From CAZMCH01 sp964564735 (GTDB taxonomy: Bacteria > Poribacteria > DTPJ01): a stretch of DNA of 13,712 bases. A program made the translations under genes and the position numbers. Shown in pieces: positions 1 to 6,673 of this stretch. The stretch lies in NCBI GenBank assembly GCA_964564735.1, contig CAZMCH010000105.1, positions 1 through 13,712 on the forward strand. The letters are read 5' to 3'. Within the stretch, counting starts at the first letter, position 1, and the number at the start of each line of letters is the position of its first letter. The notes under the pieces were generated by a model. That model did not search any database and was not told where the DNA came from. It saw only the letters and a list, made by a program, of their open reading frames with translations.

Positions 1-46
1 ATTTAGCGGTTATTCCTGTTTAATCAACATTAGTTCGATATAAAAA

Positions 47-106
47 AGATTTTTCGCTTCACTCAAAATGACAGCGAAATGTCACCCTGAACGAAGTGAA
101 GGGTCT
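47..106. repeat. Imperfect inverted repeat (hairpin element) upstream of the FecCD permease gene
   Basis: Two 27-nt arms (47-73 and 80-106) flank a 6-nt loop, GCGAAA. By hand alignment 18 of 27 positions pair. All nine mismatches are transitions, some of which would be G-U pairs in RNA. The arm consensus (TGTCA..CTGA..GAAG.GAA..TCT) resembles a dispersed hairpin element that I have seen in many environmental bacterial genomes; that resemblance is from memory. It lies in the leader of the permease gene, so it could act as an mRNA hairpin or simply be a dispersed palindrome. Confidence 0.65.
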
Positions 107-159
107 TCTTTATGCCATAAGTGAAAAAGTCGTATCAGTGTTTTATTATATTGGTGAAT

Positions 160-1212
160 ATGAAAACTTATAATGAGATATTCAATAGAAAAACAAAATG
201 GCTCATTTGGCTATCATCTATGGTGATATTGCTACTGATTGTCGTTATTGTATCAAGTGGTTTGGGTGCTATAAAGATTAGCCCTGTTCAAATAATAAAA
301 ATTGTTGCTAATAGGCTACCTTTCATTTATATAGAAAAAGATTGGCAAGATAATGAAGAATTAGCATTAATGGAATGGCGATTACCCAGAATTTTAATTG
401 CGATGGTTGTTGGTGCTGGTTTGACAATGGCAGGTGTCGTCTTTCAGGCTTTATTGCGAAATCCATTGGCAGACCCATACATATTGGGAGTTTCAAGCGG
501 TGGGTCATTAGGTGCGGTTATTGCAATAATGCTTGGTATAGGGACAATAAAAGGGTTCCCAACACTCCCTTTATTTGCTTTTGTCGGATCATTAGCGACA
601 GTTTTTCTTGTATATGGGATCGCCAGAATTGGAGGAAGAACGCCTACACATGTTTTATTGCTTGCAGGTGTTATTGTAAATGCCTTTTTTTCTGCGATTA
701 TTATGTTTATGGTCTCAATAATACGAGAAAGCGAGACTCATAGGTTTCTTTTGTGGTCTATGGGTAATCTTGCTCCTATTGAAACAAGTTTAACTATATG
801 CTCAATGGTTTTAGTTATCATCGGAAGTATTATTTTATTTTACTTTGCCCAGTCATTTAATTTATTAAGCATGGGTGAGGAAGTAGCAACTGAGCTTGGC
901 GTTGAGGTAGAACGTGTAAAAAAGATTGCGTTTATATTATCATCTTTGATTACTGGCGCATCAGTTTCTGTTTGCGGAATAATTGGATTTGTAGGGCTTA
1001 TAGTGCCTCATATAGTCCGAATGATAGTAGGAGCAGATCACCGTATAATGATGCCCGTATCAGCACTTGCAGGGGCTTCATTTCTCATCATTGCTGACAC
1101 TATCGCTAGAACAATAACTTTACCAGCAGAAATACCTGTTGGTGTTGTGACTGCAATGTTTGGAGCGCCATTTTTTATTTACCTTTTGAGGACAAAAAAG
1201 ACTCGCTTTTAA
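160..1212 (+). CDS. FecCD-family ABC transporter permease (iron-siderophore/heme/cobalamin type)
   Basis: This is an inner-membrane permease that would import Fe(III)-siderophore, heme or cobalamin together with a binding protein and an ATPase. The whole length is hydrophobic with about ten membrane segments, the normal FecCD/BtuC size. Numbered from the GTG at 121, the family motifs are WRLPR (86-90), RNPLADPYILGVSSG (113-127), a cytoplasmic coupling segment with E..A..LG (254-260), and GFVGLIVPHIVR (289-300). The reading frame is open from GTG 121. I prefer ATG 160, which gives a normal cytoplasmic tail; neither start has a convincing ribosome binding site (GGTGA lies only 2 nt before ATG 160). 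No ATPase or binding protein gene is in the window: the next gene converges from the other strand 2 nt away, so this permease is either the last gene of an operon or an orphan. The substrate cannot be read from the sequence. Confidence 0.93.
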   Translation: MKTYNEIFNRKTKWLIWLSSMVILLLIVVIVSSGLGAIKISPVQIIKIVANRLPFIYIEKDWQDNEELALMEWRLPRILIAMVVGAGLTMAGVVFQALLRNPLADPYILGVSSGGSLGAVIAIMLGIGTIKGFPTLPLFAFVGSLATVFLVYGIARIGGRTPTHVLLLAGVIVNAFFSAIIMFMVSIIRESETHRFLLWSMGNLAPIETSLTICSMVLVIIGSIILFYFAQSFNLLSMGEEVATELGVEVERVKKIAFILSSLITGASVSVCGIIGFVGLIVPHIVRMIVGADHRIMMPVSALAGASFLIIADTIARTITLPAEIPVGVVTAMFGAPFFIYLLRTKKTRF

Positions 1213-1214
1213 TA

Positions 1215-1493
1215 CTAGGCAATTGCGTCTGTCAGGTCTTTTTCTCTTAACATACGGCGTTTCCATGTTGATATTTGCGGAACAACATAGGGAAGCAACC
1301 TTAAACTATAATATGGCGGTAAGATTGGCACTCCCAAAAGGTCGCCCATTGTAATAAGTATAAATAGATGCTCCATACTTGCTCTTGTCTTCAGGGCATA
1401 TCTGACGGTATCATGGGATGCCATACCATAGATAACCTCTTTTGTTGCCTTAAAAAATTTCTTTAATAATCCTTTTTCTTCCTCAGACATCAT
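1215..1493 (-). CDS. Conserved-looking small protein of unknown function (92 aa)
   Basis: I do not recognise a named family. The protein starts with an acidic then lysine-rich helix (MMSEEEKGLLKKFFKATKEV). A middle part (about 24-55) reads like helices, and a Pro/Tyr-rich segment GVPILPPYYSLRLLPY lies at about 54-69. It ends in a strongly basic stretch, STWKRRMLREKD (about 75-86). No signal peptide or clear membrane helix is present, so it is probably cytoplasmic or peripherally membrane-bound. Two adjacent ATG codons could start it. An AGGGG Shine-Dalgarno lies just upstream, with better spacing to the second ATG (1490). A TATAAT sequence at 1527-1532 on the minus strand may be its -10 box. 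It ends 2 nt from the end of the convergent permease gene. Clean coding structure and a good ribosome binding site support a real gene; its function is open. Confidence 0.75.
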   Translation of the reverse strand: MMSEEEKGLLKKFFKATKEVIYGMASHDTVRYALKTRASMEHLFILITMGDLLGVPILPPYYSLRLLPYVVPQISTWKRRMLREKDLTDAIA

Positions 1494-1526
1494 TTACCCC
1501 TTTTTTAATAGAGTTTATTTGCATAT

Positions 1527-1532
1527 ATTATA
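1527..1532 (-). promoter_or_regulatory. Possible -10 box (TATAAT) for the 92-aa gene
   Basis: A perfect TATAAT on the minus strand lies 33 nt before the start codon of the 1215-1493 gene, in an AT-rich stretch. No convincing -35 hexamer is visible at 16-18 nt spacing, so the call rests on the -10 match and position only. Confidence 0.3.
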
Positions 1533-1620
1533 CGAGTTTTAAGTTATAATTTCTGACGTTGCACTTTTGTAAAATTAATGACTTGTGCTAGTTCTCATAA
1601 ATCAAGTATTGAAAGCACTT

Positions 1621-1676
1621 TGTAGCCCAGCCTTTTAGGCTGGTAAAGAAAAACCAAGCTGAAAACTTGGGTTACA
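1621..1676. repeat. Double-hairpin palindromic element
   Basis: Two 23-nt arms (1621-1643 and 1654-1676) are inverted relative to each other with 16 of 23 positions matching, around a 10-nt A-rich loop. Each arm also folds by itself: CCAGCC-TTTTA-GGCTGG in the left arm (6-bp stem) and CCAAG-7 nt-CTTGG in the right arm (5-bp stem). The terminal TGTA/TACA ends match. The design, with GTAGCCCAG...CTTGGGTTAC, looks like a dispersed repeat of the REP/MITE type, though only one copy is in this window. Confidence 0.65.
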
Positions 1677-1872
1677 AATGCTTAATTGCGGGAAATGGTA
1701 TAAAATTCTCAATTCACGTTATCCATTACTTATCCCGATATATATAATTGATAGCATCGTTCACAAGTTCTTTTAAGAATCAGAGCCAATCTACGTTACG
1801 TAATCACTTAAAATCAACGGTCTATTTTCTTCTTATAACGTTTAAGAGTTACACAAAAAAAACATATCACAA

Positions 1873-2060
1873 GTCCCGAAGGGACGAAATATTTATAGAA
1901 TAGCTATCCATGAAAACTTACCATAATCCCCCCTTAATAAAGGCAACTTATCATATTCCCCCCTTTTCAAGGGGGGGATAAAGGGGGGTATTAAAAATCC
2001 TCCATGTGTATCAACTTGAGAAAAACATAAGGGATTTTTGATGTGAAATCACATAACATA
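1873..2060. repeat. Tandem composite repeat, unit 1 (188 bp)
   Basis: The unit opens with the perfect small hairpin GTCCC-GAA-GGGAC (1873-1885), followed by GAAATATTTATAGAATA. A nested C-run/G-run palindrome comes next (about 1926-1993, core hairpin 1958-1977 with CCCCCC and GGGGGGG arms). It closes with an AAAAATCC (1993-2000) / GGATTTTT (2032-2039) inverted pair. It is near-identical to unit 2 over its length; the main difference is a 10-bp ATAAAGGGGG-like segment missing from unit 2. Confidence 0.85.
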
Positions 2061-2238
2061 GTCCCGAAGGGACGAAATATTTATAGAATAATTATCCATG
2101 AAAACTTACCATAATTCCCCACTTTCAAGGCAACTTATCATAATTCCCCCCTTTTTAAGGGGGGGGTGTTAAAAATCCTCCATGTGTATCAATTTAAGAA
2201 AAACATAAGGGATTTTTGATGTGAAATCACATAACATA
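2061..2238. repeat. Tandem composite repeat, unit 2 (178 bp)
   Basis: This unit has the same order as unit 1: GTCCCGAAGGGAC hairpin (2061-2073), AT-rich linker, two C-run blocks, G-run arm (hairpin 2146-2166), AAAAATCC/GGATTTTT pair, then GTGAAATCACATAACATA. It lacks a roughly 10-bp piece of the G-run region, which accounts for the shorter period. Confidence 0.85.
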
Positions 2239-2368
2239 ATCCCGAAGGGACGTAATATTTATAGAATAACTATCCATGAAAACTTATCATAATTCCCCCT
2301 TAATAAATGAAACTTACCATAATTCCCCCCTTTTAAGGGGGGATAAAGGGGGGGTGTTAAAAATCCTC
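2239..2368. repeat. Tandem composite repeat, unit 3 (truncated, 130 bp)
   Basis: This unit starts with ATCCCGAAGGGAC (first base changed) and follows units 1 and 2 through the G-run hairpin (CCCCCCTTTTAAGGGGGG at 2325-2342) to AAAAATCCTC. Similarity stops there, so the last third of the unit is absent. Confidence 0.8.
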
Positions 2369-2562
2369 TGATCATCATATACAAAAACTCACAAAAATAA
2401 GGGAAAATAAACCCCTCTCAAACCTGCATTTTTTGTTGCTATTACTTGCTTAAACCGCTTTTTCAGGTATGCTGGAAACGTCTTTTTTTCCCTCATAAAT
2501 TAGTCTTTTTTTCCTCTATTTTCTACCCAATTTCACCAAACTCATATTTATAATCCTCAAAA

Positions 2563-3150
2563 TTACTCCTGAGGGATAATGCGCATTGCGCCTACTTCTC
2601 TCGCCACTTGGATAATAACGCCTGCACATGCAGAATGCGATATTCTACTGCTATTGATGATAAGATCATAATGTTCTTCGTCTGAATGTTTGGCAAAAAA
2701 GAAATATTTTATATATTCTGATTGCTGTTTATCATTTTGTTTAATCAATTTCTTGGCTTCCCCTTCATCTAAGCCTTTTTCGTCCATCAAATTCTTGATT
2801 CTGGTTTCTTTATCTGCAATTATTCTGACTTTTATTATGCTTGTATAGTTTTTTAGTTCATGATGCGCACCACGACCCACAATAACCAAATTATCCTCAT
2901 CTGCCAATTCTTTCATTATCGTTCGGATAGCATAGAAAGCACGGATTTTCTTTTCGTCAAAATGCTCTAAAAAACCGGGTTTCCCCTCACCTATCATATC
3001 AGCAGTTTCTGCATCAATTAAGCCTCTTTTTTGCGCTTCTGAAAGAAGCATATTCTTATTTACAAGTTTATAGCCCAGCGCAAACGAAACCAAACTAGCT
3101 ATATGATCTCCTCCGCTTCCAATTTGCCTTGATATTGTTATTATTGCCAT
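2563..3150 (-). CDS. Cytidylate-kinase-like P-loop protein (Cytidylate_kin2 type)
   Basis: At 195 aa it has the size of the cytidylate-kinase-like family, relatives of CMP kinase that probably phosphorylate a nucleotide or related small molecule; the true substrate of this family is not settled. The N-terminus ITISRQIGSGGDHIA (about 4-18) is the family's modified P-loop (usual form SRQYGSGGREIA). VIVGRGAHHEL (89-99) is the conserved middle strand, and the charged lid/helix region with KETRIKNLMDEKG (about 114-126) follows. A good Shine-Dalgarno (AAGGA, 6 nt spacing) precedes the ATG. It is the last gene of the long operon, 30 nt after the GHKL-like gene, and opens onto the repeat region. It is not canonical Cmk, because the GxxGxGKS P-loop is absent. 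Confidence 0.85.
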   Translation of the reverse strand: MAIITISRQIGSGGDHIASLVSFALGYKLVNKNMLLSEAQKRGLIDAETADMIGEGKPGFLEHFDEKKIRAFYAIRTIMKELADEDNLVIVGRGAHHELKNYTSIIKVRIIADKETRIKNLMDEKGLDEGEAKKLIKQNDKQQSEYIKYFFFAKHSDEEHYDLIINSSRISHSACAGVIIQVAREVGAMRIIPQE

Positions 3151-3180
3151 TGGTATCCTTCCCTTCGATATACATAAAAG

Positions 3181-4410
3181 TTATTTATATTTCATGGCGA
3201 GCATATATGAGAGCATTTTTTCCAATGCTACATCAGGCAAAATGTTCTTGTTATCAAAAGCTATCAGTTCTTTTCCAATTAATAAAGCTATATAGTAAAT
3301 AAAGTCTTTTTCTGAGCTATTCATTGCTTTTATATAGTCAGGATTGGATGTATTAATTTGGATAATTCCTTCTCTCAAATAGCTATGAATATCTGGTCTA
3401 TTATCAATAGCTAATGGCAATATTGCTTTTGGAGTTAGCCAATCAATATTCATAATACCGCATGTTTGAAGAATTGTTTTGGATAAACTCAAAGCCTTTT
3501 TATAAATTTCATCAATTTTAAGTGGTTCAAATTCTTTTTTTGGATTATCTATCTGCACCTTAAATGATATATGCAGATTATCAAGATCATTGGAAAATTC
3601 AACCTTTGCGTTATCTTCTTTAAGATTTGCTCTGGCAAGTCTAAGAGAATCCATTGTCTCTATGCCATTAATAACGGGCATACTTAAATGCTTTATAGAT
3701 ATTTTCCCTTTACCTTCTTCTGAAGATTCATAGTTTTCACCAATATACTTATGGCGACCATTTCTTATAGGCTCAACATCATACCATTTATTTTTATAAA
3801 AAATCCTTATTACTAATAATCTTTCGTTTAGTTGATTATAAAACATATCACCAAAAACATCCATAAGATTTGATACATAAAGAGAGCTTTTGGTTGATAT
3901 TGGAGATTCTTTTAGGCTAAAAATTCTAATCTGCATCCCCGGTTCAGCAAAATCTTCTTGATCGCCCTGTTTGATACGGATTATTTCAGCATAATTATCC
4001 CATGTTTGTATTTTCACTTTTATAGTTATGTCATCTTCTCTTTTTTTGCTTAGAATTTCTATCCTCTTGCCAATATAGTAGAATGCAAATAATCTTATAC
4101 CTAGATTTTTTAGTGGGAAATCATCTTGACTATCAGTATTAGCAAAGCCTTGTAGAATATCAGTAAACTCATATTCATTCATCCCCGGCATATTACAATA
4201 TATTGTGATATTTCTTGGCTTAAGTACATAATCAATATGACATTCATTTGTTAGATTTTTGTTGGTAAAAAAAGAATATAGTCCAACGTTCACATACTCC
4301 TTGATTGCATCAGCAGGATCATGGTAAATTTGCCCTATTTTTTCCAAGTATTTGAAGGCACCTGATATATTTATCTGTATATTGGAACGCCTCAATATAT
4401 TATTCTCCAC
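3181..4410 (-). CDS. GHKL-ATPase-like protein with degenerate ATP-binding motifs
   Basis: The N-terminal half follows the Hsp90/MutL/histidine-kinase (GHKL) Bergerat-fold pattern. An N-box-like helix DAIKEYVNVGL lies at 34-44, a G1-like segment YCNMPGM at 71-77, a G2-like segment NLGIRLFAFYYIGKRIEI at 102-119, and a late EPGMQIRIFSL at 156-165. Compared with the usual ELxDN, DxGxGM, GxG and GT, the Asn of the N-box reads Val42, the adenine-binding Asp reads Cys72, and GT reads GM. Glu38 is kept. The C-terminal half (about 290-409) has no domain I can name; an INTSNPDYI segment (352-360) recalls the tail of bacterial Hsp90-like ATP-binding proteins. The start is GTG and overlaps the preceding PASTA gene by 11 nt, suggesting translational coupling. 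ATP binding is doubtful and the function unknown. Confidence 0.7.
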   Translation of the reverse strand: MENNILRRSNIQINISGAFKYLEKIGQIYHDPADAIKEYVNVGLYSFFTNKNLTNECHIDYVLKPRNITIYCNMPGMNEYEFTDILQGFANTDSQDDFPLKNLGIRLFAFYYIGKRIEILSKKREDDITIKVKIQTWDNYAEIIRIKQGDQEDFAEPGMQIRIFSLKESPISTKSSLYVSNLMDVFGDMFYNQLNERLLVIRIFYKNKWYDVEPIRNGRHKYIGENYESSEEGKGKISIKHLSMPVINGIETMDSLRLARANLKEDNAKVEFSNDLDNLHISFKVQIDNPKKEFEPLKIDEIYKKALSLSKTILQTCGIMNIDWLTPKAILPLAIDNRPDIHSYLREGIIQINTSNPDYIKAMNSSEKDFIYYIALLIGKELIAFDNKNILPDVALEKMLSYMLAMKYK

Positions 4411-5161
4411 CTATGGAACTGATCGTGATATTAACAGATGCGCCCTTCCTTATATTATCATTGGGATTTGGATATTGATCGAGAACTACCCCTGGTTCTT
4501 TAATATCTGGGTTAATTTCTTTGCTTATCAATCCTTGTTTTAAGCCTCTAACTTTTATTAGCTCTAAGGCATCTTCAATATACATTCCAGAAAGGTCTGG
4601 CATAGTGAGTTTTACTGGTAGTTTTCCCATACTTACTAGCAGATTAATTTTTACGCCTTTTTGAACCATTGCATTTGGTGGTGGAGTATGAGCAATGATA
4701 AGACCCTCTTTGGGATGATCGCTAGAATGAACTTTTGTAATTGTCCCTATTTCCAATCCTGAAGCCTGCAAGACTGGTTTTGCATCCTCAACAGTCTCAC
4801 CAATTACATCAGGCACAACGCCTGCCTCCGTCCCTTTACTTACAAATACTTTTATTTCACGACCAATCTTGACTTTACTGCCTGCTTTTGGCTTTTGCTC
4901 GACTATGTAGCCTTCTGGCATACTTATATTATATTTTTCGCCCTCTATTATTGGCGTGCCGAGACCTCTTTGATTGAGTATTTGTGATGCTTCCAAAAAG
5001 CTTTTTCCTACTATGTCTGGAACTTCGGCAGTCTTGCCTTTAATAACAAAGCGAAATAAAACGAAAAAAATTGAGATCAAAATCACTACTGAAATAGTAA
5101 ATATGATCATTACTCTTAATATAGAACCTAATACAGAAGGATTATTATTTGTTTTGCTCAT
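4400..5161 (-). CDS. Membrane-anchored three-PASTA-domain protein without kinase domain
   Basis: A short cytoplasmic N-terminus is followed by one membrane helix (about 16-40) and three consecutive PASTA domains outside the cell (about 45-110, 114-179 and 186-249). Each starts with the (V/M)PD(I/V/L) signature (VPDIVG, VPDVIG, MPDLSG) and ends in a G..(I/V).(V/I).(V/I)S strand. PASTA domains bind muropeptides or peptidoglycan in Stk/PknB kinases and penicillin-binding proteins; here no kinase or transpeptidase domain is attached. The ATG lies 3 nt after the fmt stop, and GGTGAG sits just upstream. In Firmicutes the def-fmt cluster is often followed by a phosphatase gene and a PASTA kinase gene, so a kinase-less PASTA protein next to fmt may be a reduced version or a separate envelope sensor or partner. 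Confidence 0.9.
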   Translation of the reverse strand: MSKTNNNPSVLGSILRVMIIFTISVVILISIFFVLFRFVIKGKTAEVPDIVGKSFLEASQILNQRGLGTPIIEGEKYNISMPEGYIVEQKPKAGSKVKIGREIKVFVSKGTEAGVVPDVIGETVEDAKPVLQASGLEIGTITKVHSSDHPKEGLIIAHTPPPNAMVQKGVKINLLVSMGKLPVKLTMPDLSGMYIEDALELIKVRGLKQGLISKEINPDIKEPGVVLDQYPNPNDNIRKGASVNITISSIGGE

Positions 5162-5164
5162 ATC

Positions 5165-6136
5165 TCACCAAATAAATTTATCGCCAACTTTAAGCCTGTA
5201 GCCATTCATAAAATCTTTGGCTTTCATTTTTGGCTTATTAGGCGGTTGAATAGTGTTTATAATTAAATTAATGTCATTTGTTGTAACTATAATTCCTGAA
5301 TCGCTTGTTATGCCGACTATTGTTCCTGAATCGGCTTTTGTATGATCGGATTCTGATGATAATCTGCTATCCCATATTTTTATGGCTGTTTCTGAGTCAT
5401 TCAAGATAATATTTGTATATGCCCCTGGCCAAGGGATAGTTCCTCTAATAAGATTATGTATTTCCAATGCGGATTTATTCCAATTAATTAATCCATCTTC
5501 TTTTGCAAGTTTGGGTGCATGTGTTGCTTGTAAATTATCCTGCGGATAACGAGGAAGATCAAGAGTTTCTATTGGAGTTCCGTCATTGTTAACTAATATT
5601 TTTGATAACATTTTAGCCCCAACATTAGCTAGTTTGTCAAATAAAGATAAGGACGTGTCATATATATCTATTTTGACTCGTTCCTGATGTATAATATCGC
5701 CAGTATCTTCGCCTTCATCCACAAACATAAGCGTTACGCCTGTTTCTTCTTCGCCATTTATTATTGCCCTTTGAATTGGCGCTGCACCACGATATTTTGG
5801 TAAAAGTGATGGATGAATATTTATGCAACCATATTTTGGTATATCAAGAATGACTTTTGGTAAAATCTGACCAAATGCTACAACAACGATCAGATCAGGT
5901 CTAAATTCATTTTTTATCTTTTCAACAAATTCTTTATCTCGGACTTTCTCTGGCTGATAGATAGATATATTATGCTCTAATGCGAATTCCTTTACAGGTG
6001 GAGGAGTTAGTTTTAATCCCCTGCCTTTTGGTTGATCAGGTTGTGTTACAACGCATAATAAATCAACACCACTTTCGATAACAGCTTTTAATGATGGCAA
6101 AGAAAAGCTGTCTGTTCCCATGAATACAACACGCAT
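5165..6136 (-). CDS. fmt: Methionyl-tRNA formyltransferase
   Basis: Formylates Met-tRNA(fMet) with 10-formyl-tetrahydrofolate for translation initiation in the cytosol. The chosen start (ATG 6136) gives MRVVFMGTDSF, the usual Fmt beginning, and 323 aa, close to the family norm. An upstream in-frame ATG at 6160 would add eight residues overlapping def. The catalytic Asn106, His108 and Asp144 lie in INIHPSLLPKYRG and EGEDTGD, and match the E. coli Fmt numbering. AFGQILP (88-94) and LTPPPVKE (43-50) are conserved, and the C-terminal tRNA-binding domain carries GTIPWPGAY (232-240). The gene begins 4 nt after the def stop, with AAGGTGA inside the def tail as the likely ribosome binding site. Def and Fmt form the two ends of the formyl-methionine cycle. 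Confidence 0.97.
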   Translation of the reverse strand: MRVVFMGTDSFSLPSLKAVIESGVDLLCVVTQPDQPKGRGLKLTPPPVKEFALEHNISIYQPEKVRDKEFVEKIKNEFRPDLIVVVAFGQILPKVILDIPKYGCINIHPSLLPKYRGAAPIQRAIINGEEETGVTLMFVDEGEDTGDIIHQERVKIDIYDTSLSLFDKLANVGAKMLSKILVNNDGTPIETLDLPRYPQDNLQATHAPKLAKEDGLINWNKSALEIHNLIRGTIPWPGAYTNIILNDSETAIKIWDSRLSSESDHTKADSGTIVGITSDSGIIVTTNDINLIINTIQPPNKPKMKAKDFMNGYRLKVGDKFIW

Positions 6137-6140
6137 ATAA

Positions 6141-6650
6141 TTAAGATTCACCTTTTTCAATCTTGCGAAGCTGATTTTTGATTAACTGCTTTTTGAGGCG
6201 ACCTAGATGATCGATAAATAAAGTTCCGTTAATATGGTCAATCTCATGCTGAAAAGCCCTTGCAGATAGCTCTGTTGCTTCTATTCTTAACCTATTACCC
6301 TCAAGATCAAGCCCTTCAACGACAACTTTTTCTGCTCTTTTGACATCTCCTCTAACCTCCGGAACGCTTAAACAGCCTTCTTCCATATTCATTTCACCAT
6401 ATCTTTCTACAATTTCTGGATTGATAAGCACTATAGGCTTTGATGATGGATTGGAAGGCTCTGTATCAACGATAATTATGCGTTTAGATATTCCAATCTG
6501 AGGCGCCGCTATTCCAACACCCTCAAATTTATACATTGCCTCAAGCATATCAGCAACTATCTGCTTAATCTCATCGTTTATTTCTTCAACAGGCTCTGCT
6601 GATTTGCGTAAGACATCATTACCATATTTCGTAATACTTAGTTCACCCAT
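6141..6650 (-). CDS. def: Peptide deformylase
   Basis: A metalloenzyme that removes the formyl group from the N-terminal methionine of nascent proteins. All three family motifs are intact: GVGIAAPQ (44-51), EGCLS (91-95, metal ligand Cys93), and QHEIDH (134-139, catalytic Glu and two His ligands). At 169 aa it is normal for a type I bacterial enzyme. ATG is preceded by GGAG at 8-nt spacing. It sits directly before fmt (4 nt gap) and 23 nt after the LamG gene. The GIAAPQIG form of motif 1 (usual GLAAPQ) is a common variant. Confidence 0.97.
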   Translation of the reverse strand: MGELSITKYGNDVLRKSAEPVEEINDEIKQIVADMLEAMYKFEGVGIAAPQIGISKRIIIVDTEPSNPSSKPIVLINPEIVERYGEMNMEEGCLSVPEVRGDVKRAEKVVVEGLDLEGNRLRIEATELSARAFQHEIDHINGTLFIDHLGRLKKQLIKNQLRKIEKGES

Positions 6651-6673
6651 AATATTTCTCCATGTTTATTCAA

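Larger units (their letters stand above)
1494..2562. other. Gene-free 1.07-kb intergenic region packed with repeats
   Basis: No plausible coding region was seen on either strand. The region separates the 3' end of the long minus-strand operon (2563) from the 5' end of the 92-aa gene (1493). From left to right it holds an AT-rich promoter-like stretch (1494-1560), a double-hairpin palindrome (1621-1676), about 190 nt with nothing recognisable (1680-1870), a tandem composite repeat (1873-2368), and an AT-rich tail with T-runs (2369-2562). I could not identify a clear terminator with stem and U-tract for the operon end. Confidence 0.7.

Noticed and set aside
323..743. Open frames of 61 and 122 codons overlapping the permease gene
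   Set aside because: They lie inside the FecCD gene in other frames; their products are Cys/aromatic-rich without any family resemblance, while the FecCD frame has all motifs.
1194..1243. Bidirectional terminator between the convergent genes (AAAAAAGAC ... GTCTTTTT)
   Set aside because: The arms are almost all A/T, and the loop is over 30 nt; the stem would be weak. Possible but not supported enough to list.
1873..2368. CRISPR array
   Set aside because: The repeats are directly tandem, 178-188 bp long and palindromic, with no unique spacers of 30-40 bp between short identical repeats.
2563..2600. Terminator hairpin at the end of the cytidylate-kinase-like gene
   Set aside because: A bulged 7-bp stem (ATCC(C)TCA/TGAGGAT) overlaps the stop region, but no U-run follows it on the transcribed strand.
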